39,315 nt of DNA, taken from assembly GCA_028720205.1 (NCBI GenBank), contig JAQYLE010000075.1, positions 1 through 39,315 of the forward strand. Direction: 5' to 3'. This document shows positions 23,996 through 31,205 of this stretch, one piece after another. The stretch comes from Clostridia bacterium (GTDB lineage Bacteria > Bacillota > Clostridia > Christensenellales > Borkfalkiaceae). The notes below the pieces were generated by a model. It was not told the origin of the DNA and searched no databases. It was given only the letters and a program-made list of their open reading frames with translations. Position 1 is the stretch's first letter, and each line of letters opens with the position of its first letter. The position numbers were made by a program, and so were the translations under genes.

Positions 23996-24793
23996 ATGGC
24001 AGTTATCACAATGAAGCAACTTTTGGAAGCGGGCGTTCATTTCGGCCACCAGACGAGAAAATGGAATCCGAAGATGAAACGCTACATTTTCGCCGCAAGA
24101 AACGATATACACATTATCGACTTGCAACTTACGGTGGGCCTGATCGAAGAGGCGTACAAGTTCGTATGCGAAAGCGTAAAGGAAGGCAAGAGCGTTCTTT
24201 TCGTAGGCACGAAGAATCAGGCGCAGGAAGCGGTGAAAGAAGAGGCGGAACGCTGCGGTCAGTTCTACGTAAATTCCCGTTGGCTGGGCGGTTGCCTTAC
24301 CAACTTCAAAACGATGCGTTCGCGCGTGGACAGACTGGAAAAACTCGAAAAAATGGAAGCGAACGGCGAGTTCGACTTGTTGCCCAAAAAAGAAGTAATG
24401 CTTCTTAAAAAGGAAATGGACAAACTGCAGACGAATCTGGGCGGCATCAAAAACATGAAAACGTTGCCCGGCGTGATGTTCGTGGTGGATCCGCACGGCG
24501 AAGAAATCGCCGTAAAAGAGGCGAGAAAAATGGGCATTCCCGTGGTGGCGATCACCGATACCAACTGCGATCCCGACGAAATCGATTACGTGATTCCCGG
24601 CAACGACGACGCCATCCGCGCGATTAAACTCATCGCGTCGGTGATTGCCAATGCGGTAATCGAGGCGAACCAAGGCGAAGAAGCGGTAGCGCCCGTGCAG
24701 GAAGAAGCAAGCGAAGCGCCTGCGGATATGGAAGAAGTCGTTGCGGCGGCGGATGAAGTTCCCGTAGAGGAAGCGCAGGAAGCGGCCGAGTAA
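23996..24793 (+). CDS. rpsB: 30S ribosomal protein S2
   Basis: 265 residues. The opening [20 protein letters not shown] is the S2 signature, and later segments ([58 protein letters not shown]) are equally typical. The C-terminal 40 residues are an acidic, alanine/glutamate-rich extension common in Firmicutes S2. The ATG at 23996 has an acggagg site; an upstream in-frame start at 23948 is not needed. It heads the usual rpsB-tsf pair. Confidence 0.97.
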   Translation: MAVITMKQLLEAGVHFGHQTRKWNPKMKRYIFAARNDIHIIDLQLTVGLIEEAYKFVCESVKEGKSVLFVGTKNQAQEAVKEEAERCGQFYVNSRWLGGCLTNFKTMRSRVDRLEKLEKMEANGEFDLLPKKEVMLLKKEMDKLQTNLGGIKNMKTLPGVMFVVDPHGEEIAVKEARKMGIPVVAITDTNCDPDEIDYVIPGNDDAIRAIKLIASVIANAVIEANQGEEAVAPVQEEASEAPADMEEVVAAADEVPVEEAQEAAE

Positions 24794-24856
24794 GAAAAGG
24801 CGAACTAAGTTGATTTTAAAAACGGTCGGCTTGTTTATTGAATCGCAAATAAAAAG

Positions 24857-24882
24857 ACGCGCCGTAGCATAGAGCGGCGCGT
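24857..24882 (+). terminator. Hairpin between rpsB and tsf (attenuator-like)
   Basis: Perfect arms ACGCGCCG and CGGCGCGT around a 10-base loop, followed by atcttaaaaaa rather than a T run. It may reduce read-through or stabilise the rpsB mRNA 3' end. Confidence 0.5.
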
Positions 24883-24921
24883 ATCTTAAAAAATTACGTA
24901 AAATAAGGAGAATCGAGTATT

Positions 24922-25818
24922 ATGGCGTTTACGGCAAAAGACGTAATGGCTCTGCGCGAAAAGACGGGCGCGGGCGTAATGGATTGCAAAAAAGCGTTGA
25001 CGGATACGGACGGCGATATGGAAAAGGCGATGGATCTGCTGCGCGAACGCGGCATTGCCAAAGCGGAAAAGAAGGCTTCCAGAATCGCGGCGGAAGGCAT
25101 TGTATACGCGTATATCAACGGTAAGAAAGGCGTTTTGGTAGAAGTCAACTGCGAATCCGATTTTGTGGCGAAGAACCCGCAGTTCACCGCCATTGCGGAA
25201 GAAATTTCCAAAGTGATTCTTGCGGAAAAACCCGCCGACGTTGCGGCGCTCGGCGCTTGCAAAGTATCGGACGGCGCTACCGTGGAAGATTATCTGAAAG
25301 GGCAGACGGCTGTGATCGGAGAAAAGATCGCGGTAAGAAGATTTACGGCGTACGAAACGGACGGATTCCTTGCCAAATATATACACCTCGGCGGCAAACT
25401 CGGCGTTCTTCTGGACGTGGCGGGAGAAGAAACGGCGGCGGCGCAGGAAGCGGCGCACGAGGTTACGTTGCAGGTGGCGTTTACCAAACCCGCTTATCTT
25501 TCCGAAGACGAAGTTTCCGCGGATACGCTGGAAAAGGAAAAAGAAGTGCTTAAACAGCAGGCGATTAACGAGGGCAAGCCCGAGGCGATTGCCGAAAAAA
25601 TGGTGCTTGGCAGAATTAAGAAATTCTACGAGGAAAACTGCCTTTTAAAGCAGGCGTTCATCAAAGACGACAAAAAGACGGTTGCCGACTTACTGAAAGC
25701 GGCGGGCGACGTGAAAATCAATCGTTTCGTCTTTTACGTAATGGGCGAAGGGCTTGAAAAGAAGAGCGAAGATTTAAGCGAAGAAGTCGCCAAACAGGTG
25801 GCTGCGGCAAAGAAATAA
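24922..25818 (+). CDS. tsf: Elongation factor Ts
   Basis: 298 residues; nucleotide-exchange factor that regenerates EF-Tu-GTP. The N-terminal UBA-like domain (DVMALREKTGAGVMDCKKAL) and the EVNCESDFVAKNPQF core segment are diagnostic. Length is normal for bacteria. ATG at 24922 has aaggagaatcgag. It follows rpsB by 128 bases with a hairpin between, and ends in front of a long palindrome. Confidence 0.97.
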   Translation: MAFTAKDVMALREKTGAGVMDCKKALTDTDGDMEKAMDLLRERGIAKAEKKASRIAAEGIVYAYINGKKGVLVEVNCESDFVAKNPQFTAIAEEISKVILAEKPADVAALGACKVSDGATVEDYLKGQTAVIGEKIAVRRFTAYETDGFLAKYIHLGGKLGVLLDVAGEETAAAQEAAHEVTLQVAFTKPAYLSEDEVSADTLEKEKEVLKQQAINEGKPEAIAEKMVLGRIKKFYEENCLLKQAFIKDDKKTVADLLKAAGDVKINRFVFYVMGEGLEKKSEDLSEEVAKQVAAAKK

Positions 25819-25851
25819 GACGCTTTTTTAACATTTATAAACGCGAATTTG

Positions 25852-25896
25852 AGTAATCCCCCCGTTCCGATAACCTATCGGAACGGGGGGATTACT
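25852..25896. repeat. Long perfect palindrome between convergent genes
   Basis: Perfect 21-base arms around an ACC loop, from AGTAATCCCCCC on the left to GGGGGGATTACT on the right; two G-T pairs and one T-A pair extend it to about 24. Neither side has a T run. It probably acts as a two-way terminator or barrier between tsf and the opposing gene. Confidence 0.85.
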
Positions 25897-25942
25897 TGAC
25901 TATACTTATTTTGTCTTTGCGCGGCGCGGGTTCTGCGGTTCG

Positions 25943-26890
25943 TTAAGCGTCTTTATGCGTTTTTTTCTTTTTCTCCGTTTCGTCCGTCGCGGCAAGCGCA
26001 AGTTCCGCAGCGGTTTGGCTGCGTGAACATTCCGCTTTGTTTTCCGTTTCGGCCGCGCGTTGTTTTCTGCGCCGCTTCTCTTTCTTTTCGGCCGCGCGGA
26101 GCAGTTTTTTTTCTACGGACGCGGAAGATTTCAGCGCGGCTTTTTCCGCTTTCGCCGCGCGTTTATCCTGCGCTTTCTGCTTTTTTTCTTTGGCTTTGCG
26201 TTCTTTTTCGTCCGCTTTTTTCTGCTTTTTCTTTTCCGCGGATTCCTGCTTTTCGCGTTCCTTTTTCTCCTCCCGTTCGGCGCGGTATTCTTCCACCTTT
26301 TCGCGCAGTTTCAACTGATTTTTCGTTGGTTCTTCCGGTTCCTTTACCTCTTTCCCCGTGATTTTTTTAAAAAAATTCATTGTGGAAACAATGGGCTTCG
26401 TAATTTCGTTGACGTCCGCTTTCACGCCGTCAAGCAATAGCGACAAGCGGTTTTTCGCCACGGCGATAAGCAAATCGAAAATAATCTGCATCGCCCAGCC
26501 GATAACGGTGAAACACAGCAATAACACGGAAAGAAAAGAAGGGGACTGCGTTGCGGTATACATCCCGTATACGGCAAGAACGAGGGGGTAAAAACGTAAA
26601 ACCAATTTGCCGTACTTATAAATTTTTTTCACCGTGAGGTTGATGGATTTATCGGCTTTTATCCGGTTTCTATCTTTCGCCTTACGACGGCGCATGACGA
26701 TTTCGAAAGCAAAATAGGCAACGGAAAAAATCAGCAGTATAACGTTTACCCATAAAACTCCCGTACGCGCCGCGACGGCGTAAATAAGATACGCAATGTA
26801 AAAAATCTGCGTGGCTACGCCGAGGATATACGCGATTTTTTTAAAATCCGATATAATCTGATTGGCCGCCACCTTCGTATAATCGAACAC
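25943..26890 (-). CDS. Membrane protein with long charged C-terminal tail (315 aa)
   Basis: Unrecognised. The N-terminal 165 residues carry four hydrophobic segments in two pairs (about 20-40, 45-65, 95-112 and 117-142). The remaining 150 residues are almost only K, E, R, A and Q with a coiled-coil look (EEYRAEREEKKEREKQESAE), a cytoplasmic charged tail. The start is GTG at 26890 with a well-placed aaggag. It is divergent from the DUF697-like gene, which has the reverse arrangement of charged and membrane parts, so the two may work together (inference). Confidence 0.8.
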   Translation of the reverse strand: MFDYTKVAANQIISDFKKIAYILGVATQIFYIAYLIYAVAARTGVLWVNVILLIFSVAYFAFEIVMRRRKAKDRNRIKADKSINLTVKKIYKYGKLVLRFYPLVLAVYGMYTATQSPSFLSVLLLCFTVIGWAMQIIFDLLIAVAKNRLSLLLDGVKADVNEITKPIVSTMNFFKKITGKEVKEPEEPTKNQLKLREKVEEYRAEREEKKEREKQESAEKKKQKKADEKERKAKEKKQKAQDKRAAKAEKAALKSSASVEKKLLRAAEKKEKRRRKQRAAETENKAECSRSQTAAELALAATDETEKKKKTHKDA

Positions 26891-26922
26891 CGGTTTTGCT
26901 CCTTGTCTTTTTTTACGGCAGT

Positions 26923-26952
26923 ATTATACGCCGAAAAGCGGTTAAAAGTCAA
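26923..26952 (-). promoter_or_regulatory. Promoter of the 315-aa membrane protein gene
   Basis: On the - strand TTGACT, 18 bases, TATAAT. It lies back to back with the + promoter at 26981, about 28 bases apart. Confidence 0.8.
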
Positions 26953-26980
26953 GTTAACAAAAGGGCATTCCGCGGAATTC

Positions 26981-27009
26981 TTGCTTTTTGCGGCGGTTTA
27001 TGTTATAAT
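26981..27009 (+). promoter_or_regulatory. Promoter of the DUF697-like gene
   Basis: TTGCTT, 17 bases, TATAAT; the ATG follows about 39 bases later with aagga. Confidence 0.8.
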
Positions 27010-27047
27010 GGTACCGTAAAAAAGCGATTTGCAAAGGAAAAACGCAG

Positions 27048-28157
27048 ATGAAAAACGGTAAAAAAGAAGAAAGACAAACGCCCGCCCTGCCCGTAGCGGC
27101 GCTGAACGGCGTGCAGAACGGCGTGCAGAACGGCGGAAAAAGCGGCGCGGAGCGGCGGGAGAAAAACGAAACGGACGATTTTGCCCGATCCGTCACCGCG
27201 CCGCTCGGAAAGAACAACGAAAGGCGCGCGGCGTTTCTGCTGGCGTTTATTTTGACGGCAATCGTACTGCTTTTGGCGGCGGCGGTTGCCGATTTATTGA
27301 CGCTTGCGTTTCAGGTACACCGCGTTTTCGGCTACGTATGCACGGCGGCAGCGGCGGCGGTTATCGTGTTTTTCGTACTTTGTCCGCTGGCGCAGGTGCT
27401 GCGTTCGCGTTCGTTTATTACGGACGTCGCCGCGGAAAACAAAGACCCGGCCGTAAGAAAAAACTACCGCGCGCTGAAGCAGGCGGCGACGGAACTTGTG
27501 CGTTACAACCGCGACGAAAAAAACGCAAAATACCGTTACGTAAAGGAGGAGCGGCTTAAAGCGATAGAAGCCGCGCTGAATAAAAGCGATAAAAAAGCGT
27601 TGAAAAAGGCGATGCGCGCGGCTTACGCCACGGACGTGGGCGCAACGGCGAACGCCGTGATTTTCAAAAGCGCGGGCAGAGCGTTTTTAACGACTTCCGT
27701 TTCGCAGAACGATAAAATCGACGCGATTTCGGTGCTTCTCGTCAACCTTTCGCTCATTAAACAGATCGTGGCGATTTACGGCTATCGCCCTACGCGCATG
27801 AATCTTGTAAAAATCTACGCGGCGGTACTTCGGAATTCACTGATTGCCTACGGCATGCAGAACGTAAACTGGTTTAACGTATTCGGCAAATTCTTTTCGG
27901 GGGTAACGCAGAAAATTCCCTTTCTCGATACGTTGGTAGACAGCGCGGTACAGGGTACGGTAAGCGCGTTTTTAACGCTTCTCATCGGCTATAAAACAAA
28001 GCGCTATCTCTGCCGCGACTATAAAAAACAGGAAAAACTCGATCCGACGGAAGCGGACGACGTGCCGTCTTCCGACGACGAAGTGAAAATCGCCGCCTCG
28101 CTTGCCAAAGAAATAAGAAAAGATAAAGGCGCGTACCGGGCGGCGGGCGCCGTATGA
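27048..28157 (+). CDS. DUF697-like membrane protein (369 aa)
   Basis: The N-terminus is hydrophilic and carries a short in-frame tandem repeat (NGVQNGVQNGG, residues 20-30). Two hydrophobic segments follow at about 62-90 and 96-117, then a soluble helical region, then the C-terminal part with SVSQNDKIDAISVLLVNLSL, IYGYRPTRMNLVKIYAAVL and PFLDTLVDSAVQGTVSAFLT. These are typical of DUF697 (YcjF-like) proteins, which often partner with GTPases; no GTPase is next to it here. ATG at 27048 behind aagga. Molecular role unknown. Confidence 0.78.
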   Translation: MKNGKKEERQTPALPVAALNGVQNGVQNGGKSGAERREKNETDDFARSVTAPLGKNNERRAAFLLAFILTAIVLLLAAAVADLLTLAFQVHRVFGYVCTAAAAAVIVFFVLCPLAQVLRSRSFITDVAAENKDPAVRKNYRALKQAATELVRYNRDEKNAKYRYVKEERLKAIEAALNKSDKKALKKAMRAAYATDVGATANAVIFKSAGRAFLTTSVSQNDKIDAISVLLVNLSLIKQIVAIYGYRPTRMNLVKIYAAVLRNSLIAYGMQNVNWFNVFGKFFSGVTQKIPFLDTLVDSAVQGTVSAFLTLLIGYKTKRYLCRDYKKQEKLDPTEADDVPSSDDEVKIAASLAKEIRKDKGAYRAAGAV

Positions 28158-28221
28158 AACCGCGTTTTCCGTCAAGGAAAAATGCGCGGAAAAGGCGAAG
28201 AATTTAAAAGGGGCGGTTTTT

Positions 28222-29403
28222 ATGAAATTGCTTATTCCCGTGGCGGCGGGGCTGGAAGGCAGCGTACAGCGCCAACTCAAATACCTCGGTTATAAGGCGG
28301 CGCCCGCGGAAAACGGGCGGATTGCCGTAGTAGGGGATATTTACGACGCGGCGCGACTCAACGTATTTCTGCGTTCGGGCGAGCGCGTTTTAATCGCGCT
28401 TGCTTCCTTTTCCGCCGCAACGTTCGACGAACTGTACGAAGGCGTATACGCCGTGCCGTGGGAAGAATATCTTTCCCGCGATTCGCGCATCGTAATGGAC
28501 GGAAAAAGCAATCAATCCGTTCTCGGCGCGATTAAAGCGGCGGGCGGCGTGGCGAAAAAGGCGATTATCCGCCGACTTGCCGATAAATTGTCCGTTTCCG
28601 TTAAGAACGGCGCGCGAACGGCGTCGTTTCCCGAAACGGGCGCCCGGACGGTTGTGGGCATATCTCTTTATAAAAACGTGGCTACCGTTACCGTTGATAC
28701 TTCGGGCGAAGGATTGCATAAACGGGGTTACCGCGCTCTTGCCTACGACGCGCCGCTGAAAGAAACGCTGGCGGCGGGAATTATCGACGGAACGTTTTAT
28801 CACGGCGATTTTCAAAAGCCGTTTGCCGATCCGTTCTGCGGCAGCGGCACGTTGCCTATCGAAGCGGCGTTTTCCATGCGGAATATCGCGCCGGGGAAAA
28901 ACCGCGATTTCGATATGCTGCATTGGTCGCGCTTTGACGGATATGGAAAAGAAGACGTGACAACCGCGTTTCGCCGCGCGCGGGAAGAGGCGGAAGATAC
29001 GCAAAAACGGGGCGGAAAACTGAATATTTTCGCTTCCGATATTTCGCCGCGCGCGATATCGATTGCAAAATATCACGCCGAAAAAGCGGGCGTGAAAGAG
29101 GATATCTCCTTTTCCGTCGCGCCCGCGCAGAATTTTAAGAGCGCGGAAAAATACGGCGTGCTGGTATGCAATCCGCCCTACGGCGAGCGCCTCTCTTCCG
29201 CCCGGGAAGTGGAAAAACTGTACGGCGAATTTTCGAAGGCGTTTTTCGCTCTGTCCGATTGGAGCGGCTATATATTAACCTCTTTTTCCGCGTTCGAGCG
29301 GGCGTTTATGCGCCGCGCCGACACGGTAAAAAAATACAGCAACGCCAACATTCCCTGCGCGTTATATTCGTATTTCGGAAAAAAGCCGCCCGCCGCGCCG
29401 TAA
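28222..29403 (+). CDS. RlmL/YpsC-family SAM-dependent RNA methyltransferase
   Basis: 393 residues. The N-terminal 160 residues form a THUMP-type RNA-binding region (start MKLLIPVAAGLEGSVQRQLK). The Rossmann methyltransferase domain has DPFCGSGT at residues 203-210 (SAM site) and the catalytic NPPYGERL at 317-324. This is the COG0116 arrangement, whose characterised member E. coli RlmL makes m2G2445 in 23S rRNA; older annotations call them DNA methylases. The weak SD aaagggg precedes ATG 28222 by a normal distance. The gene is the last GC-rich one before the AT-rich island. Confidence 0.9.
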   Translation: MKLLIPVAAGLEGSVQRQLKYLGYKAAPAENGRIAVVGDIYDAARLNVFLRSGERVLIALASFSAATFDELYEGVYAVPWEEYLSRDSRIVMDGKSNQSVLGAIKAAGGVAKKAIIRRLADKLSVSVKNGARTASFPETGARTVVGISLYKNVATVTVDTSGEGLHKRGYRALAYDAPLKETLAAGIIDGTFYHGDFQKPFADPFCGSGTLPIEAAFSMRNIAPGKNRDFDMLHWSRFDGYGKEDVTTAFRRAREEAEDTQKRGGKLNIFASDISPRAISIAKYHAEKAGVKEDISFSVAPAQNFKSAEKYGVLVCNPPYGERLSSAREVEKLYGEFSKAFFALSDWSGYILTSFSAFERAFMRRADTVKKYSNANIPCALYSYFGKKPPAAP

Positions 29404-29502
29404 CGTTTTAATCGCCGCGCGCCCGCGCGTTAGTCAAGACAAGCTCACGCATAACTGCCTTTTTGATGTTGATTTATTATTGTTTTAAATTTTTACTTAT
29501 TT

Positions 29503-29533
29503 TATTATGTATGAAAATATTTTATACATAATA
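29503..29533. promoter_or_regulatory. Palindrome upstream of island promoter (candidate operator)
   Basis: TATTATGTAT and ATACATAATA are perfect 10-base arms, and the 10 bases AAAATATTTT between them are themselves palindromic, leaving one unpaired G. It ends 21 bases before the -35 box, suiting an activator or repressor dimer site. Confidence 0.6.
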
Positions 29534-29554
29534 TTAAAAAGTATAAAAAAATAG

Positions 29555-29583
29555 TTGACATATATAAAATTTAGTGGTATCAT
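29555..29583 (+). promoter_or_regulatory. Promoter of the island genes
   Basis: TTGACA, 17 bases, TATCAT. The start point would be near 29590, which argues against the ATG at 29592 and for the ATG at 29610 that has an aaggga SD. Confidence 0.82.
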
Positions 29584-29609
29584 AAAGAAAAATGTTAAGG
29601 GAAATAACT

Positions 29610-30371
29610 ATGGGTAATCATTTATTGAAAAACTGTCCTGCTTGTGGGACTGAACTGACAATATCTGAATTGTCTTGTAAATGTTGCGGTATCAAAATTA
29701 ACGGTGAATTCAATATCAACGGATTTGCTGAATTAAACTCAGACGATTTGGAATTTGTAAAACAGTTTTTGTTTGCGGAAGGAAATATATCTAAAATGCA
29801 AGTACATTACAACGAAACGTATAATTCCATAAAAAATAAATTAAGTACCATCAATGAAAAATTAGGGGGTAAAACCATAATGGACGCAATCAATACTCAA
29901 AACTTAACGCAATCTTCCGAAGATAGCAAGGTGGTAAAACGGTTAAAAGAAAAAATCGTTGAGTGTGGAGGTAAGGCTTTAATGCCTGTATTGAAAGGCG
30001 AGCCTGTTCCTTTTTGGCTTTCTTCCACACAGTCAGGCTTTGAAAGTGCAGGGCTTAAAGGTTTTATTTTTGAATTTAAAGTTTTTGATGCGATAGTTAA
30101 AAAGGCTATTTCCCTCGGCGGTAAAATGTATAGAGGAGACGTAGCTGCTCAAAGCGGTGCAAAAATAGGTAGCGAAGATTTGCCCATAACAACCATAGAC
30201 GGTTATATTTCTACGGAATTTTACGGTTCAAAAATTGGCAGTTCTACAATGAGGCGTTCTACTTATTTTTCGGGCATACTTGCTTGGGCAGGTATTGCCA
30301 CTGTCCATAGAAGTCAAGGCGACGGCAGTTTTATTACGATAAATAACGACTATTTGAACTTGGAGAATTAA
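29610..30371 (+). CDS. DUF2089-like zinc-ribbon/HTH protein with unrecognised C-terminal domain
   Basis: 253 residues from the ATG at 29610. Residues 9-26 form a four-cysteine zinc ribbon (CPACG, CKCCG). Residues 27-87 continue in the DUF2089 manner (INGEFNINGFAELNSDDLEF, then an HTH-like YNSIKNKLSTINEKLG). DUF2089 proteins are usually about half this length. A linker leads to a domain of about 145 residues with VPFWLSSTQSGF, then GGKMYRGDVAAQSGAKIGSE, GYISTEFYG and SGILAWAGIATV, ordered as if it were a compact fold with its own conserved motifs, but not a family I can name. Likely DNA-binding; it may control its own promoter. Confidence 0.75.
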   Translation: MGNHLLKNCPACGTELTISELSCKCCGIKINGEFNINGFAELNSDDLEFVKQFLFAEGNISKMQVHYNETYNSIKNKLSTINEKLGGKTIMDAINTQNLTQSSEDSKVVKRLKEKIVECGGKALMPVLKGEPVPFWLSSTQSGFESAGLKGFIFEFKVFDAIVKKAISLGGKMYRGDVAAQSGAKIGSEDLPITTIDGYISTEFYGSKIGSSTMRRSTYFSGILAWAGIATVHRSQGDGSFITINNDYLNLEN

Positions 30372-30372
30372 A

Positions 30373-30906
30373 ATGAATGCGCCCAATAAATGCCCTATCT
30401 GTGGCGATAAAGAGAATTGAAAACTAATTGACACTACTAAAAAAGGGTTCAATGCTAAAAATGCGGTCATCGGTGGTGTTCTTTTAGGGGGAATAGGCTT
30501 GGCGGCAGGTCTTTCAGGCAAGAAGAAATCATTATACCAATGTGTTAAATGTGGTTTTTCTCACGAGTATGACGGAATTGCAGATAAAGATGCGAAAAAT
30601 GTTTCTTCCGGGGAATATAAAAACAAAGGGCTAAATGCGGTTTATATCGATATTATCAAAAAGGTTACTCCCGACTGTGTATTTTGCGGTAAACCGCAAG
30701 ATTTATACATTAAACAGGACGGCGGAAGTTATCGTTTTAAATGTAGTGAATGCTACGCTGAATTTAGGTGCGAATTTACCTTTGGCGGTAAAATTAAAGG
30801 CAATTCAACTCAAATTTTAGATTGTGGGGAAATAAATATTAATAATCTTCAGGTCGGTAGTTGTAATGCTGACATATTGATTAAGGATAGTTCAAAAATT
30901 AAATAA
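30373..30906 (+). pseudogene. Zinc-ribbon protein gene interrupted by an in-frame TGA
   Basis: ATG at 30373, one base after the preceding stop, opens MNAPNKCPICGDKEN and meets TGA at 30418-30420 (codon 16). The same frame then stays open to TAA at 30904-30906, 178 codons in all. After the TGA come KLIDTTKKG, a glycine-rich hydrophobic segment (AVIGGVLLGGIGLAAGL), and the second half of the ribbon (YQCVKCGF). A second ribbon follows: CVFCGKPQ and CSECYAEF. The first CxxC and its partner lie on opposite sides of the TGA, so an intact protein needs read-through. The TGA is one base from TGG (Trp). Likely a nonsense mutation or sequencing error; recoding is less likely. Confidence 0.7.
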
Positions 30907-31072
30907 AAAAAGAAGTTGTTCAATTTAAGTCCTTATTGGCGCGCCCTTTTATCCGCTTGTTTATCCGTTTGTCGCATCGGAATATATTGATAAAATAAAG
31001 AGTAAAAGGTAAAAAATTATAAAAATCGTGGTATCCCACTTGATTTTTTCAAGTAAAATGCGAAAAAACAAA

Positions 31073-31108
31073 AAATTCCGTCGTTTTTTTGCGGCGGAAT
31101 TTGTTTTT
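31073..31108 (+). terminator. Terminator closing the AT-rich island
   Basis: Arms AAATTCCGTCG and CGGCGGAATTT (11 pairs, one T-G) around an 8-base loop, then GTTTTT. It ends one base before the -35 box of the next promoter. Confidence 0.83.
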
Positions 31109-31109
31109 G

Positions 31110-31138
31110 TTGACATTCCCGCGCGCATAGGCTATAAT
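31110..31138 (+). promoter_or_regulatory. Sigma-A promoter of glutamine synthetase
   Basis: TTGACA, 17 bases, TATAAT: perfect consensus, directly behind the island terminator. The leader is about 60 bases. Confidence 0.9.
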
Positions 31139-31205
31139 AAAACGAAGCGAAAAGGAAAGAAGTTGACTGATTTACAAAAAAAACGGAAAAAGCGAGGTAC
31201 TATAA

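Larger units (their letters stand above)
29405..31072. other. AT-rich genomic island
   Basis: Base composition shifts sharply: long A/T runs and AT-rich codons replace the GC-rich, cgcg-type host codons on both sides. It holds a palindrome, one consensus promoter, two zinc-ribbon genes and a closing terminator. No recombinase or target-site repeats were seen. Likely recent horizontal transfer. Confidence 0.75.

Noticed and set aside
30418..30480. Selenocysteine insertion at the in-frame TGA
   Set aside because: No clear stem-loop follows the TGA at the usual distance, and the residue context fits tryptophan.
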